DNA of 64,000 bases from DAITPV01 sp050692555. Its GTDB lineage: Bacteria > Actinomycetota > UBA4738 > CALAEC01. The translations under genes and the position numbers were made by a program. The stretch is taken from assembly GCA_050692555.1 (NCBI GenBank), contig JBOGVS010000006.1, positions 30,735-94,734 of the forward strand. Reading direction: 5' to 3'. Within the stretch, counting starts at the first letter, position 1. Each line of letters begins with the position of its first letter. Positions 57,878 through 64,000 of this stretch are shown here, one piece after another. Below the pieces are notes generated by a model. That model saw only the letters and a list, made by a program, of their open reading frames with translations, was not told the origin of the DNA and did no database searches.

Positions 57878-57930
57878 GCTCAGTCTTCGACCGGCCGTTT
57901 CTGCTCAGCTTTCGACCGTCCTTGACCCTA
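57878..57930 (-). repeat. IS21-type right end
   Basis: Read on the minus strand: ACGGTCGAAAGCTGAGCAG, then GGCCGGTCGAAGACTGAGCA, an imperfect inverted copy of the left end at 55678-55730. Confidence 0.7.
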
Positions 57931-58033
57931 TCAATGGTGCCAGATTCGCACTAATTCTTGGCTCCGTCCCGTCCAGAAGCGGCAGCGCGCGACACCACCC
58001 TCAGTTCCAGATAGCGGTCGGTGGCGCCTGTGC

Positions 58034-58039
58034 TATACA
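58034..58039 (+). promoter_or_regulatory. -10 box (TATACA) before the restriction cassette
   Basis: TATACA ends 8 bases before GTG 58048, just outside the IS21 right end; leaderless layout. Confidence 0.4.
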
Positions 58040-58047
58040 TCTTAGCC

Positions 58048-58815
58048 GTGCCCCAGCTAGCACCCATGCCGCCGATTCGTGTGGCGCAAGCGGATCTTGT
58101 CCGATTCGGGAAGATGTGGACCGAGCGCGGCGGCTCGCTAAGCCGAACACCACCCGAGTCTTCCGGCGAATTGGGCCAGCTCTTCGACCGGGCTGTCGGC
58201 GAAGCAGTAGCCGTAATGCTGGGCGACATTCCAATGGCGGTGCCGTCAGGAAACGACCTCCTGCCAGCGAACCCGAATTGTGTCGAAGTCGGACCGGTGA
58301 AGATCGTGGGTGCTGTCCGCCCGCAGCGATACGATGTTGGCTATCGTCCGGACGGGCCTCGTCTGGTATTCGATAGCAAGACGCTGAATGATACGGATAG
58401 CGTCCAAAAGAACTTTCTAAACATGGTGAACGATCTGGCCACTGAGGCCACCACCATCCACAGCCGATTTCCCTACACGCTCGTGGCTTTCATGTTCATC
58501 GTCCCACGACCCTGTCTCGACGCGCTCCCAAAGAAGAGCGCGGCCGCTATCGACACGCTCGACCGTCTGGCTCGCCGCGTGGCAATCAATGATCCGAACC
58601 ACTTGGCCGAGGCCATCGCGGTCGTAGTCTGGGACCCTGCAACCGGATTGGTCGATCCCGACATTCCTGTTCCGGGTACTCGATTGCGGCTCGAAAGATT
58701 CTCAGAGCAAATCGATGGGACATACGTCGCTCGCTACGAAGGATTGCCGCCGCATGAGCGCCTCAGCCTTCCAGGAGTCCCATCTGCACAAATCCTGAAC
58801 GAGGAGGAAGAGTAG
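58048..58815 (+). CDS. Putative PD-(D/E)XK restriction endonuclease
   Basis: About 255 residues. The likely catalytic core is YDVGYRPDGPRLVFDSKTLN: PD, then DSK seven to nine residues on, fitting PD-x(n)-(D/E)xK. It is followed by a helix-strand segment (NFLNMVNDLATEATTIHSRF, YTLVAFMFIVPRPCLD). An upstream helix carries Glu (ELGQLFDRAVGEAVAV). GTG 58048 is chosen from the TATACA box; ATG 58066 is the alternative. The EVE-like gene starts 3 bases after the stop, and a DNA methylase gene lies next on the other strand, so a restriction role is likely. No named REase family is recognised. Confidence 0.6.
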   Translation: MPQLAPMPPIRVAQADLVRFGKMWTERGGSLSRTPPESSGELGQLFDRAVGEAVAVMLGDIPMAVPSGNDLLPANPNCVEVGPVKIVGAVRPQRYDVGYRPDGPRLVFDSKTLNDTDSVQKNFLNMVNDLATEATTIHSRFPYTLVAFMFIVPRPCLDALPKKSAAAIDTLDRLARRVAINDPNHLAEAIAVVVWDPATGLVDPDIPVPGTRLRLERFSEQIDGTYVARYEGLPPHERLSLPGVPSAQILNEEEE

Positions 58816-58818
58816 AGC

Positions 58819-59355
58819 TTGCAAGGAAAAGATACACCAGCGGGGGTTGGCGCCTCCCGATCTCCTCGCGACAAGTCGGCTCGGATTGCCCGACCTTCCT
58901 TTGATGGCTCAGGTTGGGTCATCGTTCTCGCAGAAGCAGATGCCCTCCGCTGGGTTCTTCGGGAGCACAAGATGGCCTTTTCTTCGGGACAATGTCGCCG
59001 AGCATCAGCTATCGAACCCGGGGACCAGTTGGTGCTATACGTTACGCGTGGAGCGTTTCATAGCCCGGCACGCGACCAGTCCCATCTCGCGGGGCTTGCT
59101 CGCGTTGTGAGTCCAGTTAAGGTGTTTCGGCGACAGCGGATCATCGCTGATCGGACATTCTCTTGTGGTTGCGATCTAGAGCTCGAGATCGCTTTGCCAG
59201 AGCGGCGAGGGGCGCCTGTTCGCCCCCTGATTCAGCGCCTGAGTTTCATCAAGAGAAAGGAAGCTTGGGGGCACTACTTTCGCGCCGGCCTGATCCGCCT
59301 AACCTCCCGCGACCTCCAAATACTCCGAGAGTCCGTCCAGAGGGCAGCCGGCTGA
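58819..59355 (+). CDS. EVE/PUA-like domain protein
   Basis: 178 residues from TTG 58819, which has GAGGAAG about 9 bases upstream. The core WVIVLAEADALRWVLREHKM, AIEPGDQLVLYVTRGAFHSP, HLAGLARVVSPVKVF and PLIQRLSFIKRKEAWGHYFR with IRLTSRDLQIL follows the EVE pattern (GDxlvlY...; f/RxsLxxLsxxDfxxI). EVE domains are thought to bind modified bases and often occur in modification-dependent restriction systems. Here it is uncoupled from any nuclease domain but cotranscribed with one. The 3' end overlaps the convergent methylase gene by 107 bases. Confidence 0.7.
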   Translation: MQGKDTPAGVGASRSPRDKSARIARPSFDGSGWVIVLAEADALRWVLREHKMAFSSGQCRRASAIEPGDQLVLYVTRGAFHSPARDQSHLAGLARVVSPVKVFRRQRIIADRTFSCGCDLELEIALPERRGAPVRPLIQRLSFIKRKEAWGHYFRAGLIRLTSRDLQILRESVQRAAG

Positions 59356-60976
59356 CCCGTCCGCGAGGTTTTGCCTTGCGACTCAAACGACGCCGATAGA
59401 GCTTCCGCCAAATACCTCGCAGAGCTTCTGTTTCTCTCTTCGTGAGGCCCACCTGCTGAAGCGTTAGTCGATCCACTTGAGCGAGCACATCCTCAACTGA
59501 CTTCTCCCTGGCTAGTTGGTTGATCTCCTCTACTGGAAGTTCCCGTTCAAGACTGGGGAAGGGCAGACTCTCCGCCTCTGTCGGCTCCAACTCTAGGACG
59601 CCGCCCCCATAGCTACGGCCACGAATCTCTGAGAATGCAAACGTCATCGAGTTCATGGAAGCAGCAGCAATCGACGCCGGGCTGACGCCATCCGTGAGCC
59701 GCAATCGGTGGATTGTATCGGTGCACGTCGCCCCCGCCCCATTGCGGATTATGCGTGGGCCATCGTTGATCTGTCGGAGCAAGAACGCGTCAGGGATCCA
59801 ATCGGAGGGAACGTTCCACCACCGAGGTAGGCGGATTCTGCATTTGTACCCTTCGTGGACGCCGTTCTCCTCTCCCCACTCGACGTAGGCCAGCGCCCTC
59901 GGCGGCAGCTCGTCTCGCTCCCGATCACCAAGCTGAAGCAAGAGGCAGCGAGCGTCCTCGTCGAGGAGCTGTTTCCAGTCCTCTGGTTTTAGGTCGATCC
60001 CTGGGATATGGACGGAACGAGCTACCAATGGGCGGCACCACTTCCTTAGCCCGAGTTCGCGAGCTTGAACGGGACTTAGGACAAAGAAATCGTTACGCCC
60101 TGTCACGATTCCTACGTCGACTTCGGCAATCTCCCCCAGCGTAGTGAATCCATCCGCTTCCTCGACGGTGCGAATTAGATCCAACTCACGCGGTGAAAGG
60201 TAGTACTGAGTCCATTTCTCTCTCGCATGGTCCAGATCCAGGCGAACCCGCTTGGCGTCCTGAACCGAAAGCGCCAGGAGATCATCATCCGAATCCACCT
60301 CAACCAAGGCGACTTCAGCGGATGAACAATCTTGACGCTCGCCGAGCAGGAGCACAGTCTCCTGCTGGATACCATCAAAGACAAGGTGTCGGAAGGTGAG
60401 CATCGTCAATTGCGAGTACTTTCGTGCCAGGTACTCACGAATCTCCGCTGCATAGGTGACTTGCATTAGCTCAGCAGGAACGACCAGGCCGAGCCGCCCC
60501 CCGGGTCGTAGCGCGAGCGTCGCAAGCACCACGAATGGGGCCCAGGCGTTGGTCAGGCGCGTTGGATGCAGTCCCTCCTCCCGCAGGATCCGGAAAGCCT
60601 TCTCACGATGCCCCTCGGGCCAGCTTTGGTAGCGGATGAAGGGAGGATTGCCCACGACTGCATCGAATGACGCCTCTGGTCGCGTCCTCAAGTACCAGTC
60701 GAAGGCGTCACCGGTTACGACCTCCGTGCGCTCCCCTCCCGCTATTTCAGCCTTCTTCGCCTCCTCCGGGTATAGCTCAAGCGCGGTGACCTGGCCCCTA
60801 GGACCAAGCCTCTTTGCCGCTGGCATAACGATGGCGCCATCGCCGCAGCTTGGCTCAAGAACCTGCGCGTCCCGTCTGCGAACGGCCCACCCGGCGAGGA
60901 AATCGGCGATCGAAGGGCGTGTGTAGTAACCACCCCGGAGCTTGGTGTTCTCGCTCTTCGCCCTGGCTCCACTCAT
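59249..60976 (-). CDS. Type II N6-adenine DNA methyltransferase
   Basis: A 575-residue gamma-like class methylase of the Eco57I/TaqI style. After LRGGYYTRPSIADFLAGWAV comes SAM motif I VLEPSCGDGAIVMPAA and the catalytic NPPF in FDAVVGNPPFIRYQSWPEGH. The target-recognition half holds AEVDVGIVTGRNDFFVLSPV and HRLRLTDGVSPASIAAASMN, SLPFPSLERELPVEEINQLA. It should protect host DNA from the flanking nucleases. ATG 60976 follows GGGAATAGGG; ATG 61045 is an alternative. The last ~35 residues are antisense to the EVE-like gene and may be an overrun. Specificity cannot be read from the sequence. Confidence 0.88.
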   Translation of the reverse strand: MSGARAKSENTKLRGGYYTRPSIADFLAGWAVRRRDAQVLEPSCGDGAIVMPAAKRLGPRGQVTALELYPEEAKKAEIAGGERTEVVTGDAFDWYLRTRPEASFDAVVGNPPFIRYQSWPEGHREKAFRILREEGLHPTRLTNAWAPFVVLATLALRPGGRLGLVVPAELMQVTYAAEIREYLARKYSQLTMLTFRHLVFDGIQQETVLLLGERQDCSSAEVALVEVDSDDDLLALSVQDAKRVRLDLDHAREKWTQYYLSPRELDLIRTVEEADGFTTLGEIAEVDVGIVTGRNDFFVLSPVQARELGLRKWCRPLVARSVHIPGIDLKPEDWKQLLDEDARCLLLQLGDRERDELPPRALAYVEWGEENGVHEGYKCRIRLPRWWNVPSDWIPDAFLLRQINDGPRIIRNGAGATCTDTIHRLRLTDGVSPASIAAASMNSMTFAFSEIRGRSYGGGVLELEPTEAESLPFPSLERELPVEEINQLAREKSVEDVLAQVDRLTLQQVGLTKRETEALRGIWRKLYRRRLSRKAKPRGRVSRLPSGRTLGVFGGRGRLGGSGRRESSAPKLPFS

Positions 60977-61314
60977 CCCTATTCCCAACGTCGGCCCCAA
61001 CCCCGGCAGGTCAGCCTGAATTACATCCTTGTTATCTTGCCACATTGCTGGGATGGAGGCTACTCGCTGGGGGTGACACAAACCTTTGGGAAGGTCAATG
61101 GCCTCGAACCCCTCGCCTAAGAGGCGGGCGGGCCTACTATCTCCCGTTCCGAGTGCAGAGTTACGCGACGGCCGCCAGGCGACGAGACGTAGCGACGAAG
61201 TTCGCACGAATCGCAACGATACCTAATGATAGAGCAGCCGCCGAGGCTACACTCATCTTCCCCAGCAAGGCAGTGCATTGCACGGAACCAAGCTCCCATG
61301 GAACCATTGACTTT
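60977..61314. promoter_or_regulatory. Divergent intergenic region of the restriction cassette
   Basis: This 338-base stretch separates the methylase from the PLD-type nuclease. A TACTAT box on the plus strand (61135-61140) lies 12 bases before GTG 61153, an alternative start for the nuclease. Codons between 61153 and 61315 include several rare ones, so I treat the stretch as non-coding. No clear operator is seen. Confidence 0.4.
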
Positions 61315-62499
61315 GTGCGGTATATCGACACTGGATCGCGCGATTCGGACCATGCGCTGGGAACGTGGTTAGACGCTCGAGTCCTGCAGGACCCCTCAAT
61401 CGCCGAACTCCGATGGCAGACGGGGTTCTTTGGGGCCGATTCGCTCGGGTACTTCGCACCACCGATGTCTCGGCTACGAGCAGGCGATGGAGTTCTGCGT
61501 CTTATCGTGGGATCGAACGAGGGAACGACGACACGTGCGGACATTGAAGCCTTGCTCACCGTAGTGGGGCCCCCGCGGAGTAATCTTCGGATCGGCATCG
61601 TGAACTTCGTGAATGCCTACTTCCATCCGAAGACAATCCATCTCAATCGAGAGGATGGCTCAGCGGCGGCCTACGTTGGTTCGGCAAATCTGACTGGAAG
61701 CGGAGTAACGGCTCTGCACATTGAATCGGGAGTTCTTTTCGATACCCGCGACGGCGACGACCCTGGTTTGCTTGCCGATATCGCAGCTGCTGTGGACTGG
61801 TGGTTCGAGGGGCCGCGTGAAGGACTCACTTTAGTCGGCGCCGTCAACGATCTTGATGGCCTTGTTAGAGCAGGCATCATCAACGTACCCCGGGCGGTCC
61901 CGGTCCCGCAGTCCGGGATCAGAACGCGCGTGGCTGAGGGCATCAGCAACGTACGCTTGAGGTCCCTCCTGAAGCCCCCACCTCTGCCCGCGGGCGTCAC
62001 AGCCCTCTCCCGCCCGACCATAGTCGCGGCTCCTCCTTCACCGCAACCGGTCGTTCCCAGCGTTCCCTCCGGGTCGCCAAAGTCGGGCACAGCAGCTCAG
62101 TGGGGAAAGACACTCACACGCTCAGATGCACAGCGCAAGAGTCGCGGCAATCAGCGAGGAAGCATCACCCTTGTTCAAGCAGGCCATCCAATCGACGCGC
62201 AAAGGTACTTCCGGTATGCCCTCTTTGCTACCGCTCATTGGAATGCTGGAGTCACGCAAACAGGTGAGCCGCTGGAAATCGCTCGGATTCCATTCGAGGT
62301 GGAGTTCCTCGGGAATGCTCTAGGTGTCCTTGACATCGACCTTACCTACGCTCGGAACCGCGAGGCAGCTCAGGCCAACTATACGTCGCTACTTCACCTG
62401 GGTGCTCTCGGGTCGTATTTTTTGCGCCACGACGTCACAGGCCGCTGGTTTGAATTGAATCGCAGAGCGGACGGCACCTACTCTATGTCGATCTCCTGA
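61315..62499 (+). CDS. NgoFVII-type (PLD-fold) restriction endonuclease
   Basis: About 394 residues. The N-terminal half is a phospholipase D-fold nuclease: VNAYFHPKTIHLNREDG (HxK of the HKD motif) and AAYVGSANLTGSGV (GSxN). One HKD copy is present, as in BfiI/NgoFVII-like enzymes, which work as dimers without metal. A Pro-rich linker follows. The C-terminal part (LVQAGHPIDAQRYFRYALF, IARIPFEVEFLGNALGVLD, RRADGTYSMSIS) matches the NgoFVII C-terminal, B3-like DNA-binding domain. The start is uncertain: GTG 61315 keeps the conserved start (VRYIDTGSRDSDHALGTWL); GTG 61153 is possible. Divergent from the methylase. Confidence 0.82.
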   Translation: MRYIDTGSRDSDHALGTWLDARVLQDPSIAELRWQTGFFGADSLGYFAPPMSRLRAGDGVLRLIVGSNEGTTTRADIEALLTVVGPPRSNLRIGIVNFVNAYFHPKTIHLNREDGSAAAYVGSANLTGSGVTALHIESGVLFDTRDGDDPGLLADIAAAVDWWFEGPREGLTLVGAVNDLDGLVRAGIINVPRAVPVPQSGIRTRVAEGISNVRLRSLLKPPPLPAGVTALSRPTIVAAPPSPQPVVPSVPSGSPKSGTAAQWGKTLTRSDAQRKSRGNQRGSITLVQAGHPIDAQRYFRYALFATAHWNAGVTQTGEPLEIARIPFEVEFLGNALGVLDIDLTYARNREAAQANYTSLLHLGALGSYFLRHDVTGRWFELNRRADGTYSMSIS

Positions 62500-62645
62500 G
62501 AGTCGCCGTACCGCTCCCGTGGTCGATCTCAATGCACTTCTTCTGAGGTTCATTTACAGGGCCAATCTGGCCAGTTTCGCAGCTCGGCATCGTACCTGGT
62601 AGGGGTGTCTCCGGATCTGTCCGACATCGTCCCACATGTCTCCCT

Positions 62646-62685
62646 CTTTGACGGAGCCGTTCACGCTTTGACGGAGCCGTTCACG
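62646..62685 (+). repeat. 20-bp perfect tandem repeat
   Basis: CTTTGACGGAGCCGTTCACG occurs twice without a gap in the 271-base space between the PLD nuclease and the DUF262 gene. Nearby TGTCTCC is present at 62608-62614 and again at 62638-62644. The region looks like an insertion-sequence end or its remnant but is not identified. Confidence 0.7.
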
Positions 62686-62770
62686 GCGTCGGTTGGGGTC
62701 TGTCTGCCTGCACTGTGGTGAATCTCACCTCGCGTATCGGACACACGCCAAAATAATCCTCCAGAGAACC

Positions 62771-64000
62771 CTACTCCTCCGTCCAGAGTTCGTCGCTCTC
62801 TTCCTGAAGTTCATCTATGACAGCGTCCTCTGGATCCTCTCCCACCGTCTGGCCGAGATCGGCAGTAGAGGTCTGGTCTTTTAAGCCAAGCATCTCGTTG
62901 AGTGCATCCGCTATCAATGTCCGTCGGGCGCCCAGGAACTGCTCAAACTTTGCCACGTCCCAAAGTATCTTGTCAGAAGGGATCCATTGCTTATTCAATT
63001 CTTGAGAGTCGGCATTCGCAAGATACTTAGCTGGGTCGCGTGCAGACACGCGCTTGTTGCCGAGGGCAGACAGAAAAGCAAGATTGGCAACGGAGTCCAC
63101 CAGGTCGCTCGTGTACCTTCCTTTGAGCCGGGCTTTAGGGAAAATGTGGTGGTACTCAATCTTGTGGCCCCTTCCGACCGGAGTATCAGCAAGCGCAAGG
63201 TTGTTCCACCAATCCTTCGCCTTACTCCGCAGAGCCCGAATGTACATGAGGTGGAACAGAGCGGATGAACTCTTCTTGTCCAAGAGATCGGACGACGTCA
63301 AGGGCGTGCCTACTGGCCGCGGGTCAGACGCTCGTCGAATCAAGTCTGTGAGGGCCTCCTCGCCGCGCCGCTCATCCAGCACCTTGATCTCCGCATCCAA
63401 CTTCGACTCCACTTGGTTCGAATAACGACTGAAAGCCATCGCCGTATATGTCCACCGAACCAATAGCTCGGCTTCTCTAGGCGAAAGCCTCTCCCGACCT
63501 TTGTGGAGAAGGTATGACGGGACGACTGTAACGTTGGGAGATGTCAATAGACCCGACTTGGGAATACCAGCGTCATTCTTCAGAAACTGGATGCCGACTC
63601 GAAGTGCGTCCTGCGTCGTCTCCCAGGCTTGTTTCAGTGCCGGACCATCCATCTCTTTACGCAATAGACGGACATGGTCGGCGCCTACGCCTGCCATCAC
63701 GCTCATCAGGCGCAATACCGCTTCCCTGTGAAGGGGGAAGTCCTGGTCTCGCAGTTCCGTTTCGAAAGCTTCCACGCGCTCCACCCCTTCATCCCAACGG
63801 GCAGCAATAGCGCTCATCACAAGGTCGCCCTTAGAGAGTCGCCTGCCACCGGTGTTCACGCGAGCGAAGATCTCCGCCACGGTCTCGTAATCATTCGATG
63901 AAACGGATTGAACGGGCATTTGGTAGTCGCGGACGCTTCGGAGTCGATTCAGACGCTCGTAGAACTCTTCGTAGTTAGGGTGATCGAATCCAATGCCTAG
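62771..64000 (-). CDS. DUF262/DUF1524 (GmrSD-like) nuclease, 5' partial
   Basis: The frame is open to the right edge (codons continue upstream as HPNYEEFYERLNRLRSVRDY), so the N-terminus with the DUF262 NTPase motifs is missing. Visible: IFARVNTGGRRLSKGDLVMS, the end of the DUF262 domain; a long helical region; and the HNH nuclease EYHHIFPKARLKG with VANLAFLSALGNKRVSARDP. The C-terminal tail is acidic (EELQEESDELWTEE-like). Relatives include GmrSD, a type IV enzyme cutting modified DNA, and related phage-defence proteins. At least 409 residues are present here. It is the last gene of the defence island seen in this window. Confidence 0.85.
   Translation of the reverse strand, partial: LGIGFDHPNYEEFYERLNRLRSVRDYQMPVQSVSSNDYETVAEIFARVNTGGRRLSKGDLVMSAIAARWDEGVERVEAFETELRDQDFPLHREAVLRLMSVMAGVGADHVRLLRKEMDGPALKQAWETTQDALRVGIQFLKNDAGIPKSGLLTSPNVTVVPSYLLHKGRERLSPREAELLVRWTYTAMAFSRYSNQVESKLDAEIKVLDERRGEEALTDLIRRASDPRPVGTPLTSSDLLDKKSSSALFHLMYIRALRSKAKDWWNNLALADTPVGRGHKIEYHHIFPKARLKGRYTSDLVDSVANLAFLSALGNKRVSARDPAKYLANADSQELNKQWIPSDKILWDVAKFEQFLGARRTLIADALNEMLGLKDQTSTADLGQTVGEDPEDAVIDELQEESDELWTEE

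Larger units (their letters stand above)
55678..57930. mobile_element. Degenerate IS21-family element with foreign cargo
   Basis: The ends are recognisable inverted repeats, each with two copies of a GAAAACTGAGCA-like motif around GGCCGGTCGAA. Just inside the left end is the head of istA (55798), and just inside the right end is the tail of istB (57720-57875). Between them, instead of the transposase body, are three unrelated genes (55804-56469 minus, 56699-57151 plus, 57281-57607 minus) and a strong terminator. No target-site duplication is evident at the estimated borders (55678 and about 57930). The element cannot transpose by itself. Confidence 0.7.

Noticed and set aside
1..64000. CRISPR arrays, rRNA genes, tRNA-Sec
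   Set aside because: No regularly spaced repeats, no rRNA-like sequence and no long-acceptor tRNA were seen.

Overview
The window comes from a high-GC, deep-branching member of the Actinomycetota. The pointers are a WhiB-type Fe-S regulator, a fused E2-E1 2-oxoglutarate dehydrogenase (Kgd), a hemE-hemH-hemQ (coproporphyrin-type) haem operon, and many genes whose start codon sits 6-10 bases after a TANNNT -10 box with no Shine-Dalgarno site (leaderless transcripts). I cannot name the genus. One non-standard trait is a long, Bacillus-like SRP RNA with an Alu domain next to dnaX.

Layout. 1-2810: selenocysteine machinery (selA 3' part, selB). 2821-4793: a frameshifted secreted Cys-rich protein, an XRE-nucleotidyltransferase gene preceded by an 18-bp palindrome, RidA and WhiB. 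5022-10320: SufR/ArsR-like regulator, slipin-NfeD operon, class A PBP with PASTA domains. 10317-19193: YqeY, metallophosphoesterase, two glycosyltransferases, DUF2330 protein with a cupredoxin lipoprotein, tRNA-Pro, MazG-like, UspA, VOC, EamA and RTX proteins. 19147-25867: asd/zinc-ribbon protein/lysC, Fic, recR, dnaX and the SRP RNA. 26083-35823: two secreted CocE/S15 hydrolases, two tRNA-Ser genes that collide with tadA, a histidine kinase, an ECF42 sigma factor with its DGPF partner, and a DEAD-box helicase. 35971-39787: GT4, PTPS-like protein, dehydrogenase, methyltransferase and GTP cyclohydrolase II, which look like an uncharacterised pterin-type pathway. 39715-46560: a decayed cyclase-ATPase gene, a GH15 enzyme and the haem operon. 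46588-54321: subtilase, a VapBC pair and kgd.

From 54321 to the right edge the character changes: lower GC, non-native codon use, broken genes and defence functions. It holds a frameshifted GIY-YIG/DUF4357 nuclease, a broken small gene, a degenerate IS21 shell (ends, istA head and istB tail) enclosing three unrelated genes, a restriction-modification cassette (PD-(D/E)XK-like nuclease, EVE-like protein, N6-adenine methylase, NgoFVII-type PLD nuclease), and a partial DUF262/HNH (GmrSD-like) gene. This is a defence island entered directly from the kgd stop codon.

The most interesting items are the putative pterin cluster, the two-nuclease RM/EVE cassette, the IS21-shell cargo cassette, the duplicated 18-bp palindrome, the tadA/tRNA-Ser overlap and the large SRP RNA. 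Several genes carry frameshifts, some in homopolymer runs, so assembly error and true decay both need to be kept in mind.
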